Assembly (NCBI GenBank): GCA_028023455.1
Contig: JAQFVV010000552.1
Coordinates: 312,001 to 376,000 of the forward strand
Direction: 5' to 3'
DNA: 64,000 nt
DNA from: Epiperipatus broadwayi
Taxonomy: Eukaryota > Onychophora > Udeonychophora > Euonychophora > Peripatidae
The notes beneath the pieces are model-generated. The model was not told where the DNA came from and searched no databases. It saw only the letters and a list, made by a program, of their open reading frames with translations. Shown piece by piece: positions 30,001 to 44,309 of the stretch. Positions within the stretch are counted from its first letter, which is position 1. Every line of letters begins with the position of its first letter. A program made the position numbers and the translations under genes.

Positions 30001-30092
30001 TATAATTCTATAATTAAAAAACTTCAAACAATTAAAGAAAAGAGGAAAATGGTACTTTTAATTGTTTGAAGTGTTTTAATTATAGAATTATA
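30001..30092. ncRNA. Long near-perfect hairpin (pre-miRNA- or MITE-like)
   Basis: Arms 30001-30036 and 30057-30092 pair over about 36 bp with about one mismatch (arm contains ACTTCAAACAATTAAA) around a 20-nt loop containing AAAGAGGAAAATGG. The near-perfect pairing is more typical of a young inverted repeat than of a conserved miRNA. Confidence 0.4.
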
Positions 30093-33000
30093 TATTAAAA
30101 GTTTTGTTCAAATTATTTTTTTCAGATTTTATTAATATTCTAATTTTCAGCAAAACATATTTTCTTCTTTATTAATAAAGAGTGCACAAAAACATTGTCT
30201 TTCCTTTTCTTGCCACTCTAAATAATACGAGCATCATTTTTAAACATATACATAGACTAGCATATGTAAAATAAAAGTTCATGCTTACACTTTCTTGTTT
30301 AGTCTTGAGTTTGAAGTTGTATTTCATCAGACTATTAATTTCCAACATCCCTTTCTTCTCCAGTATAAAATACAGGAATTTTAAATCAATGGAAAATCAG
30401 CTAGAATCTATAAAATAATAAAATTTCATATTCCATGTTTTTAAAAATACATTATTTTTCAATACTGTTCATTTCAATCCCAATGTTATAATTTTTCAGT
30501 TATTTTTTCTTTTTTAATTTGGTAGATTTAGATACTGAAGTCTTTACTCTGATGTTTCTTTCTTGATAGTCCCTCCTACAATGTCTGATAAGTTATTTAT
30601 ACCTTGTATTACATTGGATTGTGGTACAATTAAAAATAGACAAACAACAGATTGGTGTGAATATCTTTAATATTACTTTATCTACCTTCAATAATTTTTG
30701 ATAACTACCCACAATACTGTTTTTAATTCACTATAAAAATATGCTTAAGAAATTGACTACAATGATTCATTTACAAAAGGTGTAAATGTAATCTTTCCAA
30801 TTACTTTTCAATAATGATAAAATACCAAATATATTTATACCCCCAAATTAATAACACTACTGTTAAATTATCATTATATATAATTAGAAACCTACAGCAC
30901 ATAGGAATTCTCTTTTACACTCAAGCAAATTTTCTAGTGTATCTTGAACAGTCTCTATTTAAAGTTATTTATTAAGCTATTAGTGTCAGATTTTTCTTTA
31001 AAATTTAAAGTTGTTAACCATTCAAGACAATGGCCTAGATAAAAAGTCACAATATCAATAGTGTAACCTCTACACTCTTCACCTATATCACTTTGTGCAC
31101 AAATAAATACACATGCACCAATTCTAAACATGATAGAATAAATTTATAATCTAGATTGCATCTGTACATATTGATAACACTCTTATTGTACTATTAATTT
31201 ACAGCTTAGCTCAGTTGGGAATATGGAGTATTATGGTCATCTGGAATACAAATGAGGATGAGAGAAGTATTTATAAGCAACAATTATGTAGTGTTTAATT
31301 AATAGTATTATAAGCATTTACTAAGTTATCAAAAGGAAGCAATTTGTGGATTAACTTAAATCAAAATATATTTAATTCTCTCACCATCCAAGTACATGAT
31401 AGACCAATCACATCACTCATCTAATATGTTTGGGCATCACTGCAACAATAACCAATCTATTGGCATTTAATTAAGACTGAACAGCTATAACAATGTTTAT
31501 TAAATGATGAACTAATCTCAGATCTCTGCAATATGAATAACAAGTCAATCCCAACATAAAATGACTATTAAGTAATGAAGACTATTGTGAAATTGACATC
31601 TATTACAATAAAATAAAGGATAGTCAATAATAAGGATTGGGTACATTTTATCTGACATTACTATCTATTCTAAACAAGATAAAATATGCATCTTGGCATT
31701 ACAATGCTTGGATCTATTAATTTTGTATTTCCCAAATAAACGGCATATATTATTAAATTGACAAGTGATAAAATTTTAAATAAGTTATAATCTATTCTTG
31801 GCATTTACAATGTTTAGGTCAATTAACTCAGTGTTATTGAGATAGATTGCATATATTAGCAAATTGCTAAATATTTTAATTATATTTTGTTGAGCATATG
31901 TGAGTGTGGAAAAGGTCAATCGAACGTACATGATAAAATAATTCAGAGGGAAACTTACTTCAACAAAACATTTATTATAAGACATTTTCTTTTACGACAC
32001 ATTGATGATGATTTAACAATAATTTATGTTGATTACAAACTTGACTAAATTACACAAAATAACACCTAATATTCAGAGGCTCTAACCTTTTATATGTTGT
32101 TTCAAAATCATTTACATTTTTTTCAGTTAGATTATTACCAACAAAAAAATATAATTCTATATTCATATACTAATATTAATATCATAGATTCCCATTATGT
32201 GCTTTTAATAAACTATGAAAACGGTGTCAAACAATCAATTAATGTCATTTAGATTACTTCTGTATGCCTACACATCTATATTTGTTATATAAAATTAAGT
32301 AATAACTTTATGAAAACTAGCCTTGAATAAAATAAAATTTTGTAATGCAATATTACATTTATACCAGGAGCATGAATCACCAACAATAATAATTAATGAA
32401 ATAATGATAATATGTGATATGATCTGACAAATTACTCAGAACTTACAATTACAGCAACGATCTCCTTTTATTTCTCTAGGTTTATCATATCTCCGAATGT
32501 GTGCGCATTTATAAATTCATAATCATGATACATTTTATTGATTATATTTACATCGGTTGTCTTTTGGACCAAATAAACTTCACAATACAGATGGCACCAT
32601 GAACTCATCTCTAAATCATAAATACAACTTCAACTATATTACAGAAATTACTGAAATATTTATCTGAAACAACTAACATATACTGCATGATGATAAATAC
32701 ATGGAATAAAATGGGAGAGCAAAATAATGTCAAATAAATATTTATATACGTGCAGTGGGGTTTAACAACAATTCTAAACATCGATTTAATTAATCAATAT
32801 AATAACTATCAACTCTTCTAGCACAAATGGTGCAGAACTTAGCCAACTTCTCCTGGATAAATGGGGCATCTATCACTTCCCTTTAAAAAACATAATTATC
32901 ACATCGCGTACTATTAAATAAAGAAATACTACCATCCATGGCTCAATAGATAAACAAATAAAATGAATGTTACTCAATCCGAATATCATGATCATATTCT

Positions 33001-35619
33001 CAATCACCACTCTACTCAAATGACATCCAATGCATTTCATTTAACACAAATCCATAACAGATAAACTCTTGTGTTTTACAATCTTTAGTTATGGCACCAG
33101 CCGCAACAAATAAGAAACAAGCATAAATTTAACTCTTGTACAATATATTCTGATAGTGCACACACACGCAAATATATGATTTCTTAGGAAATATCTTTTT
33201 TTTTAAATCATATCATACAATACTAGCATTAACTAGATTATGAATGAGTCTAATATCTTTGAAAAATTATGAGTATCAAAATTTAAATTAGTGTAAATAC
33301 TATTAAATAAGCTTAACCATTCAGCAATACTGGCCTAAATGTTTTCTTGTATCTGTTTACTATTACTAATTAATGAATAATGATAAAAGCATCTAATTTT
33401 GCACTAATAATATGAGCACAGGAATATATAATATTTACATAACACAACAAAAAGAAAATATTACCGGTTTAGTGTAACTTATACTAAACTCTCTGAGAAG
33501 TTCTAGATAAAATTGGATACATAAATATACAATAATAATAATACTAATAATTAATTTGAAAATTATCATAAATAAATAAATACATCAGTATATCTATCAT
33601 ACACGAAGGAAGAAATGCATATCAAACCTTCTGTCATTAAAACAAAAGTTCCCTTTGTAATTTTTTTTTTTTTACTTTTTTATATTTTTACTTCATACTT
33701 GAAATATTGAATAAATGAAAATGCTTGTGTAGCTCACAATGCTAAAATAAATAACAAACATTAAAATGTACAAATATTATTCCTGCAGGTTGAACACAAA
33801 TTTGGCAAAAAAGAAACAGTAATAACTTCCAATGTTCTTAAGATTTCTTAATGGATGATACAAGTGACTTTTGCAAGTACTTGGATCCATTTATTATTTT
33901 TATAAACTTTGTTTTGTCTAAATTACAACATTTAATACATTTTTAATGATGATCAAAATCAAGGTTACTTAATCATCCATGTTTATATCCTTCTGGTAAA
34001 TAATTATCAAGTATTATTGTCACACATTCTTTCACTGTTATATGGGTGTGAATGGTAAGGTAATTTAATGTACATAATTATTATGATAATGTAGAGTACT
34101 AGCATGGATAATCTTACTGTCTCAGTCTTTTTACATACATAATAAAATAGGAAATTTATTAAATAAGAGTCATTCAACTATCCCCAATTCTTATTATTAG
34201 GACTACTTTACATAATTCCAATGTCACACTATTTATTAAAAATACATTATAATAAATTTGTATTAGTGATTTTTTAAAATAATATCTATGCATTATGATT
34301 AAAATAAGTTCAAATTGTTAGCTGATAAAAAGTTAGAAAACTGGTGTACCTCTGAACGTTCAGCCTTCCATTTAAAAAAAAAATATTATCCAGTGTCCTT
34401 CAGGATTATATATTGACATTAATTCTTGAGTAGTATAAGAGAAGTTTCCTTATTGAAATAAATAGTAGGGATTCCAATGAAGCTGTTAACTTCACTTGTT
34501 TTTATTATATTTCCTTTTAGAAAACTATTCCACCTTCACTAAAAATGGTTTTCTGAAGTTTTCTTTTTAAAAACTTTTCTCCAATCTTCTGTAACTTAGC
34601 CACACCTCTTTTTTAGAGTTATAATGATCTTAACAATATGGAAGAATTTATTGCTTGTGAAAATGTTAAGAATAGAGTTTTGAAATAAATAAATAAAAAT
34701 ATTAAGTTACAAATATAAATTAATAAAAATAAAGTAACCTTTACATTTTCAAATAAAGAATTTTGTGGAATAAATAAATAATAAATAATATTTTTTTTAA
34801 AAAAATTATATTAACTAATGGCGTGTGTGCATCTGTTTTTTCCATTGATACAGAAGTCTATTAATGGCTGAGTTCTTAACAATTTCTATGGTAAATAAAT
34901 AATGATATTACAAGATAGATATTGTGAGTGGTGATTAGAAATATGAATGAGGTGTGAAGTGTGAGATAATGTGAATAGACATGCACCCATACATACAAGT
35001 TAGATCTTGGAGTGGCAACAAACAGCAGGTTACAAACTTAATGAATATACATTTATTATGGCTTTATGGACAAACAATACTCATTCCCACTATTAGATAT
35101 ACATAAAAGAAAAAAAAATTTTAATGACTAGTACACTATAACTAAGATCATGTAATCTTTTCAACCAAATTTAAAACATTAAGTTATACTACAATTGATT
35201 TTTTTTTCTTATTAGCTACCCCTGATCACTGTTGGTAGAATGTGAACTTCCCACATTTCTTCATTTTACCAATCTGGAAGATCACATTATATAACCATTA
35301 AAAAATATGCATTTTAAAATCTTATAATAATTCAAACAAATCTATTCAACATAGTATTCAAATTATAGATAAAATTTATACTTTTGCTGGAAGTACTTTC
35401 AGTTGTATCACTGACAATCTTCATCAACCATTAATTATTACAAATCTATACAAAACAAAAACTTATATTACCCATCATTCAATTCACTCAAATTTTCCAC
35501 AATTCTGTCATCTTTATAATAATTACCTCCCAAATTCATAACTGAACCAGAATGGCCAAAAAAACCCTAAAACGGAATCAATGGTTTCACTTCGTCAAGA
35601 TGATTTTTCAGTTGTATAG
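30093..35619. other. AT-rich unique DNA, no feature seen
   Basis: I examined this for coding relics, hammerhead cores and long inverted repeats and found none I can support. A tRNA A-box-like word at 31208-31220 lacks a B-box and acceptor stem. Confidence 0.5.
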
Positions 35620-35724
35620 TTTTTTTTTTTACACTTGAAAAGTCTTCTTGTAGCAATGAAACTGTTGTCTATGTTTTAGTTTATTTTTTGGCTAGTCTGG
35701 TTGGGTTGTGAATTTGAGGAAATT

Positions 35725-35730
<6 letters not shown>
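35620..35730 (+). repeat. PLE-tail-like repeat, partner of 44.31-44.42 kb
   Basis: ACACTTGAAAAGTCTTCTTG...TAGCAATGAAACTGTTG is shared with 44.31 kb, followed by a common TATG/GGCT-TAGTCTG-TT stretch. At 44.31 kb it lies right after a PLE endonuclease relic, so it is probably the 3' tail of that PLE family. The GAAAC word hints at a hammerhead ancestor, but I cannot draw a stem II. Confidence 0.5.

Positions 35731-35731
<1 letters not shown>

Positions 35732-35762
<31 letters not shown>
35732..35762. repeat. (TA)n microsatellite, about 31 bp
   Basis: Sits at the boundary of the following hammerhead repeat array. Confidence 0.95.
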
Positions 35763-35765
<3 letters not shown>

Positions 35766-35857
35766 AAATAGATGGCATTTTACCAAAACCACTGAAGCAA
35801 GTGTAAAATTTGTTTACATAAACGGCAAAAGAGTCAGAATTAACTATCTCTTTCACT

Positions 35858-35919
35858 TGCTCACCCTCAGATCAGCTGATTTCAAACTATTTGCTATCAT
35901 CAGTGAAGGATAGAGTTAA
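35858..35919 (-). ncRNA. Type I hammerhead ribozyme, family 1 trimer unit 1
   Basis: Minus strand: CTGATGA (complement of 35897-35903), a weak AGC-AAATA-GTT stem II and GAAA (35880-35883). A 5-bp self-complementary stem III ATCAGCTGAT leads into an ATC cleavage site. Stem I pairs TGA.GG with CCTTCA. All core residues are present. Confidence 0.75.
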
Positions 35920-36269
35920 AAACTAGATCTAAACACTGACTCCAAGTGTTTATGCAAAACGTTTCTATCAGTTTGCAAGCATTAATTTTTCAGACCAGTA
36001 AAGTCTTCAAACTCAGCCTAACAAGCCAGATATCTATATGGGTCTGATCTCAGTTCAGCTTCACCACATAGTCAAAGTCTCTGCAAAATATATCATTGCA
36101 AGAAACCTTTAAAGGTACATTTATGAAAAATGAAAACAAGTTATTCATGCAACTAGCTATCACTTATTATTTATGATCAATAGATGGTGTTTTACCAAAA
36201 CCCCGAAACAAATGTAAAATTTGTTTACATAAATGACAAAAAAGTCAAAATTAACTATCTCTTTCATTT

Positions 36270-36326
36270 GCTCACTCTCAGATCAGCTGATTTCAAGCTA
36301 TTTGGTATCATTGGTAAAGGATAGAG
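36270..36326 (-). ncRNA. Degenerate hammerhead ribozyme, trimer unit 2
   Basis: GAAA and the ATCAGCTGAT stem III are intact, but the core reads CCAATGA. Expected to be inactive. Confidence 0.65.
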
Positions 36327-36494
36327 TTAGAAACTAGATCTAAACACTGACTCCAAGTGTTTATGCAAAATGTTTCTATCAATTTGCAAGCGTGAATTTT
36401 TCAGACTGGTAAAGTCTTCAAACTCAGCCTAACAAGCCGGATATCTATATGGGTCTGATCTCGGTTCAGTTTCACCACATAGTAAAAGTCTCTG

Positions 36495-36550
<56 letters not shown>

Positions 36551-36727
36551 TTGCAAGAAATCTTTAAAGGTACATTTATGAAAAACAAAAACAAGTTATT
36601 CATGTAAATTGCTATCACTTGTTATTTACTGATCAATAGATGGCGTTTTGCCAAACCACCGAAACAAGTGTAAAATTTATTTACATAAATGAGAAAAGAG
36701 TCATAATTAACTATCTCTTTCATTTGC

Positions 36728-36783
36728 TCACCCTCAGATCAGCTGGATTTCAATCTATTTGCTATCATCAGCGAAGGATAGAG
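36728..36783 (-). ncRNA. Hammerhead ribozyme, trimer unit 3
   Basis: CTGATGA (complement of 36765-36771) and GAAA are intact. Stem III carries one extra C and stem II has weakened pairing. Confidence 0.7.
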
Positions 36784-37033
36784 TTAGAAACTAGATCTAA
36801 ACAGTGACTCCAAGTGTTTACACAAATAGTTTCTATCAGTTTGCAAGCGTGAATTTTTCAGACCGGTAAAGTCTTCAAACAGCCTAACAAGCCAGATATA
36901 TATATGGGTCTGATGTCAGTTCAGTTTCACCACATAGTCATTGTCTCTGCAATATATATCATTGCTAGAAACCTTTAAAGGGTACATTTATGAAAAACAA
37001 AAACAAGTTATACACATAACTTGTTATCACTTG

Positions 37034-37036
<3 letters not shown>

Positions 37037-37130
<94 letters not shown>
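37037..37130. repeat. (TA)n microsatellite, about 94 bp
   Basis: Begins precisely where the hammerhead monomer ends. Confidence 0.98.
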
Positions 37131-37131
<1 letters not shown>

Positions 37132-38300
37132 CCAGATGGGGTGTATAGATTGAAATAGGAACAACATCTACCATGAACTTTGACTCTTTAAATAAAGAAA
37201 TCTAAACTTGTGTGAATGAAATTATGACTTACTTATATATATAAAAATATGATACATTTATCTATTAATTTTTTCTGCACAAATGTAATTTATTTGTTGC
37301 ACCCCTATGGTCTCTTAGGCACAGAGGGAAGAGGAATTCCAAAGAATACCTGTATCCAAGCTGAAGTTATATAAAAACTAAATATATAACTAAGACCAAG
37401 TTTTCAGGATACAGATATTTTTTTTTTGGCTGCAGAATTCAACACCTATCATGGAAAGCATTCTATTGTTTCAGAGTAAACTCTGGGTGCCAGTTAATTA
37501 CCAAAACAATTAGTGTGACGTGAATGATGGACAACTTATTATGTGCCTAAGAAATCCAACCAACTTGATCAAAAGGATGGTATAATATCACTGTTGCTTT
37601 ATTTTGTGGTAAAAAATTGATAGACAAAATATTAAGTTCTAAAAATAATTTATTTTAACAAAATACTTATTATTGTAAATTTTAAACTACTTTTATAAGA
37701 TGTTAATTAAGGATTTAACAATGATTTATAATAACTTCAGGCACACACTTTTTTATAATAAGATATGCAATAGCAATATAATTCAGCATTAAAATAATTA
37801 CAAGTATTCAAAACATGCACATCAACAGTTCATTTTATGAGGTTATAGAGTTCATTTATTAACTGACTCTGGAAATTAGTCAAGATTAGCAATATCTACA
37901 TTAATATCAGAAATGTAATAGGAAAAGTTATTCATTACTTATAAGATTTTGGACATTGACTTCTTGCTGTTTGCTGTTTCATGTGAATTTTTTCAACTTA
38001 GTTGAATTTGAGGTTTTGTAGAGGTTCCTGTGATTACTATTTCATGGCACTATTATTTAAGACAGTTAAATATCTTTAGTGGTTCCAATTTATTAGGCAG
38101 GCATCACTTTTATTGGACAAATTGCTGATCTTCCATTGGTCTAAGGCTGCAGCCTGGCCATATGCTTCTTATGGCAGTTAACACTGCATTTATCATGGAA
38201 AACACTGATTCTGGATACATTATAGAGTGATTGTAAAAACTCAACTGACTGAAAAACTGATTGACTGCTTGATTTATGATGATTGTGAACTCAACTGATT
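37131..38300. other. Unique DNA, no gene recognised
   Basis: Slightly less AT-rich than its surroundings. No coding relic or repeat arm supported. Confidence 0.45.
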
Positions 38301-40860
38301 GAACAATGAAAAACCGGACTATTTATGTGATGACCGACTGTCACTTTGTTAATTAGGTTTTATATCCACCAGATATATCCATTGTTGAAATTTGCCCACA
38401 GTTTTTGATTACATTCTTATAAGATTATAATACTGTATTCAGTTGGTAGCCATTGCTAATTCCTGTTGTTTATAGATTTTTTTATTAGTAGTCATTGCAA
38501 ATTCTGTTTTTATATCACTTATGAGCATGAATAATATTTGGAGGGAACTCTCTTTTAATTTATAACTTTCATTTTATTTTATCTATTTTTTATATTCATA
38601 TTCTATTTTATTAACTCACACACTTTTACTATGGTTACTTTATATTTAAAATCAATTTGTTATTTACTTTCTTACTTTTTTTAAATAAATGGGAAGATCA
38701 CTATTTTTTCTCTTTAATTTAAATAAAAGAGATATGTTTAATTTATGAAGATTTATATTTTAAGCTTTTAGTTTTAACTTTTTTCCTTTTTTTAATATTT
38801 AAAAAAGGGATAAGACTTTTAATTAATTGAAATCAATTATTTATGAACAACTTAGTGATTCTACTATTTACTAATGAAATTTAAACTTGCATTATTTAAA
38901 AAAAAAATTGAATAATTGTAGCATTTTTTTTTTCTCCTGAAAATTTGCATGCAGCAATTTTAATATAGCACTACTCATTGGCAGTACATTGTACCACTCT
39001 TTGTTTCAGAGCAAAAATGTGTCTCTTGACCATTTTATCTCTGATAACTTCTTTATTAAATCTGAACTATTTAGATTAATTATCATTTCTATAAGTTTAC
39101 TTTTTATATCCAAAACTATACATGCCAAGGGAAATCTGTTTTACCCATGCTTTTCTTTTTCTCTAATGTTGCCATGACAACATTATTTTTGTGGATACTG
39201 GAATCTTAAAATGAGGTAGATGCACAATTTTCTGGCTTAAACTAGCTTATGTGTATGTGACATGAAGCTTCATTTGCCATTTTTCTTACCAGACTTTGTC
39301 AATGCTCCGCTATGAATGGCAAGGTTAATCTACTATCCATGCATAATATATGAGAACTCTCCTCCAAAGAAGTGATTTGTGGCTTTACCTGGTTGTTTCC
39401 AGTGCACATTTTAAAATAGAATGGGGAGTTTTTCCTGAGAAGTGATCCCTGATAGTCCGTTATAGGTTCTAATTTTATCCAGCCAATAGCTTTAACTTTT
39501 TGTAAAACTTATTTCTATCCTTGCTACCCTCATTTCAATTAATTACAATCTTTTATACACTCTAACTTAAACTTAGATTTCACGATTTCATTTATATTAT
39601 TTATTTATTAATTTTACAAATAAATATTTTTAAACTATTACGAACATTATTTTAACATATTTATTTAACTTTCTTTTATTAACTTGCATGTATCCCCCAA
39701 AAAAAAAACTATTTTATTTTTATTATGCTACATTATTATTTCCTACAAATATTTTATTTATTTATCTAACTTAATTTTATTATTCATGTTTCCTTTATTT
39801 TATTCATTTACTTAATCGTACAAACATTACTTTAAACTATTAATTTGACTTATTTATTTATTAATCTTACTTTAATGATTAATATCCTTTATTAATATGT
39901 GCATGACAAAAAAATTATTTATCTAGTAAAGCCTTATTATTATACTTTTTATGAAAACAATTCATCATTTCCTTTTTATTATTATTATGTATTATTTTAG
40001 GATTAAATAGAGAAATTTTCAGATTCAAGTTTATCTACATCAAAATATTTATTTTTTAATTCATTATCCATTTCCAGTCCTTTATTTCTTTCTGTTACTT
40101 TAACATTCCATCCAATTAATATTGATTACACTCGGTCACATGGCTCTTTCGTTCTATCTACTAATTCCTTTAATATAAATTACTTTCCATATCTTCAATC
40201 TCCCTGCCTATAATTTATTGCTTTGTGTCTTTCACATTCTATTGTATTTTCAACTTCGTATAACTGAAAATCTTTATATATATATCAAAACTCCATAGTC
40301 TCTTCCAACTGTTCTACCTTATTTTTAATAATATCTATAATGATAACTGTCAAAGATTCTATTTTCTATAGTCTTTTCAAATAAGACTGCCATATAATTG
40401 TATACTCTGTTCTATCTCTTTGTTTTAAATATATGCTTAAAATGAACATTTACTTTAGCCATTTCATTTTAGTTTCTTGTAGAAACTCTTTTATGTTGTA
40501 TTCTATCTTTAGCTCATATCTTTCTTCTATCTCTTGATGTACATTTTCTACTTCATCCTTTTTTCATTTACACATCTTACTATCTTGACTTCTTTTTCAA
40601 CATCCTGACTTTTTTTAACAAAATCCAACTCTATGGTTTCTATAGCTATCTGGTTTCTCTCTACATTCCCCATTATTTTCACCCTCATTTCTCTCACCTC
40701 CACTCTGAGTCCACTAATATCCCCCTTAAATTCTGCTTTGATCTCTTGTTGACTTTGCCTGAATTTCCGGAGCACATTTCTTCCATCATATTCATCATCA
40801 TTTTCATTATCTTCTGTGCCTCAATCTCTTCTTTTCTTTTTTTCCCTCATTTTCAAAACA
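38300..40860 (-). pseudogene. Unclassified retroelement-like coding relic
   Basis: Several minus-strand pieces look like decayed protein. From about 40.85 to 40.46 kb a coiled-coil-like region reads LRKFRQSQQEIKAEFKGD, EVREMRVKIMGNVERNQ, then after a frameshift VENVHQEIEERYELKIEY. Around 40.03-40.15 kb, VKVTERNKGLEMDNELKNK appears. At 39.31-39.49 kb a 64-codon stretch without stops reads KAIGWIKLEPITDYQGSLL, CTGNNQVKPQITSLEES and MDSRLTLPFIAEH. At 38.98-39.07 kb, FNKEVIRDKMVKRHIFALK follows. The last piece is related to 63.85-63.95 kb, which shows repetition in the genome. The order (coiled coil first) could fit a LINE ORF1 or a gag-like protein, but I recognise no catalytic motif and cannot classify it. 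Confidence 0.45.
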
Positions 40861-43390
40861 AATTTCAATTTCAAAGTTGTTATTTTTTGTTTATTTTTTG
40901 CTTAAAATTAAAGCAAAACATTAACTGAAACAAAGTATATACTACTCTTCCAGTATTACCATCACAAAAATAAATAGAGAGAGCATAACTATATCTCCCT
41001 TTGAGGCTTTGAGGTATTTTATAATGTAGGGTTTGAACTTGTATGACCTACATCTTCTCTTCTTATACGAGAAAATGTGATGATTATTTTTTTCTGTTTT
41101 ATTTTATAAACACTATTGCAATATTGTAACAATATTCAGAGTCCACTTATAACTTGTATGTCTCTTCCTCGAATAATTTTCATTTACTATTCTACTAATT
41201 TGTAAAAATACTTGTTTAACACATTATGCAATTCCCCCAGGATAGCATGTATATTTTTATACAGAAAATTTTTGTGAATTACACATAAAGGAATAGTAGA
41301 CAATATATCCATTTTTATTAAAATAATTAGTTAGCATTTACTTTTTTTGTTTAAAGTATTTTTGAAAGTTCAATTGTAAATTTTATCCTAATGTTTCATG
41401 AATTGTTTACTTTTTCATCTGGATATAATTGACATAATTCAGAGTTTATATATTTTGGTCAGTTTTTTTTTTCAAAACGTTTTTTATCCAGTCTATCATT
41501 TTTCCATTTCTCTTTGTGTTTTTGGTAAACAAAGTGATATATAAATTGATAAAGAATTTGAAAACAGGGGTCCCAATTCATCTATCTCCCCAGTTATATT
41601 CTTTCCTGAACAAAATTATTGGGTAACTTTTATTTAATGTCCATTGCACATCTCACTTAAGTAAACCACTTCTACCAAAGTTCTTGGAATCAGATATAGG
41701 CTCAACTAGTATTGGAACATTTATTAAGGTCCAGTTAAAAATAATTGCTTTCCAACTTTATTATCAAGTCACAATTTAAACAAGGTTATATATTACTAAT
41801 ATTAATGACATTAACTGCTGATTATATTTAAATTATTTCCCATAACATCAATTAACCATTTTGCTTCTTAATGTTTTTTTTTCATTAAATCATTTATGAA
41901 CTAAATAATTTTCAAAAATATCTCAGATTATTTTGGTTTTCTATCTTATTTGAAAGGTTAATTATAACTCACAAATCAGACATCAAAAGGAAGTTCACAT
42001 TGTTAGGAATCAATATTCAAGAAGAAGAAAATGTCTATTATTTTGTGTTATATAAGAAAGGAAAATTGTATTAATATGCTTAATATTTATTATTTTTAGA
42101 AAAAAAAATGTAGATTTTGTTTTAGCTCCAAATGTTTAAAATGAAGCCAATAATATTCAGGTCAGCAAAAGTGGTATTATTCTTATAAAAATATATTCCT
42201 TACATGAAACTAATTTTGTTGCTTATTATATCTTAGTTAAATATGAAAAAAATATAGATTATTGTAATTAAAGTGTATGAATATATCATATTATTTAGTA
42301 CATTTATTTAAATATAGGTTAAATTATATGTGCATAAATAATTTTGTGTTAAAATCCAACTTAACAGACAGATTGTTTTTTAAATATAATAATATATTTA
42401 TTATCATATGATGCTATTCTTTAAATAACAATTATTTACATTTATTTTAGAAAAAATGAGTTATTATAGTTTATAGGGTTTTATTAAATTATTATATAGT
42501 TTCTGACAATAAAATACTTTTTGATTATGTCAAATATAGTAGTTAGTAAATGAAAATGTAGACATAGCTTTAAGCAACAGTGATAATGGGTTTGGATTAA
42601 AGATACTGCTAAGACTATCAAGAATCTCAAGATGTGCATAATATCAATTACTAATTGTTTTTTTTTTCAGAACTTTTCAAACATTCATATTGTTCTTTGT
42701 TTTAATAAAGATAACTGTAAAAATGTGTTCAAATAAATTTAAGCTATTTTAATTCATAAAAAACCAATCTTACTTCATTATAATTATTCACAACAACATA
42801 TACATACTTTAGTTATGGGATCTTGATCCACACTGATGCATGCTTGCTTTATATTGTACCTTAATAATTTTCAGAGGACTGAAAAAATATTTGCATACAA
42901 TTTCCTTATCATTAATCATTGGTATAAATTTTAATTTAGAATATTCAACCCTTATCTCAATTTGTATATCATGTACGAGGAGAATTATAATTGACCAGAA
43001 AATATATTTTATTGCAAAGCATATATATATAGTAAAAGTTTTCCAGAAAGGGGGGATGCATCTCACTACTGTTAGACCTAGGATCTTCTGAAGGGCTGCT
43101 ATGAATGATGCAATTAAACACCTAACCAATAATTGTATCTACTTTAAATGGGCTATCTTTAAGTTTACTCACTAAATTCATATACAATTTAGGCTAATTT
43201 ATCTATACCTTCCCCCACTCTTGGTTTTTATTACACCTCAGTATTCAAACTCAGGGAAAATTTTACCTTTAACTCTATTCAGGGGTGAATTTACTTTGCA
43301 TAGCAACTATTGCACATCTATATAGGTTTCCACTGACTTAAGATCCATCCAACCCTATTGCTGTATCATTATATGTTGAAAAAAGGTGTG
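40861..43390. other. AT-rich unique DNA, no feature supported
   Basis: Overlapping open frames on both strands at 42809-43129 (106 codons, minus) and 42840-43091 (83 codons, plus) show no recognisable domain. Confidence 0.45.
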
Positions 43391-43392
43391 TG

Positions 43393-44098
<706 letters not shown>

Positions 44099-44290
44099 AC
44101 TTTATATACAGGCCACACTATTGATTTTGATGAAGCTAAGGTTGTCTTCTTTGAGAGAAATGAAACCAAAAAAAGAATTAAAGAATCTTTATTATTGAAA
44201 ATTTATTATTCTGAAGTAATTAATTTATTTAAGAGTTCTTTTAATATTAAGGGTGGATGGAAAGTGAATGGATTTGTGGGTAATATTTAA
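44099..44290 (+). pseudogene. Penelope-like element relic, C-terminal endonuclease end
   Basis: A plus-strand frame without stops for about 60 codons reads GHTIDFDEAKVVFFERNE, TKKRIKESLLLKIYYSE and SFNIKGGWKVNG. The H.IDF.EAKV..RE..KR.IKE pattern is the conserved C-terminal part of PLE GIY-YIG domains, with the glutamate of IKESL at the catalytic position. The reverse transcriptase and the GIY-YIG core are absent. The copy is 5'-truncated, with an in-frame stop just upstream at 44096. A short tail repeat at 44310-44420, also found at 35.62 kb, follows. It differs clearly from the 24.3 and 50 kb copies, so it represents a separate PLE lineage. Confidence 0.7.
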
Positions 44291-44309
44291 TATTATATAT
44301 ATTGTGTAG

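Larger units (their letters stand above)
35763..37036 (-). repeat. Tandem trimer of family 1 hammerhead monomers
   Basis: The anchor GATGGC/GATGGT...TTACCAAAACC recurs at 35771, 36183 and 36639, giving periods of 412 and 456 bp. The longer period comes from a (TA)n expansion inside unit 2 (36499-36549). In minus-strand sense each unit runs from AACTTGTTTT and TTTTTCATAAATGTACC, through ATATGGGTCTGA complements and TAGATCTAGTTT, to the hammerhead, then GTTTATGTAAACAAA. It is colinear with the 23.25-24.24, 46.94-47.34 and 54.23-54.70 kb copies. (TA)n tracts border it on both sides. Confidence 0.85.

Noticed and set aside
31201-31260. TAGCTCAGTTGG, identical to a tRNA A-box
   Set aside because: No B-box, anticodon arm or acceptor stem at the right spacing; at most a decayed tRNA-derived SINE.
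35581-35660. Possible hammerheads around the two GAAAC words in the PLE-tail repeat
   Set aside because: CUGANGA is imperfect and I could not draw a stem II; described only as a tail repeat.
42809-43129. Overlapping frames of 106 and 83 codons on opposite strands
   Set aside because: No recognised domain and no supporting splice or promoter signals; kept only as a note in the gap entry.
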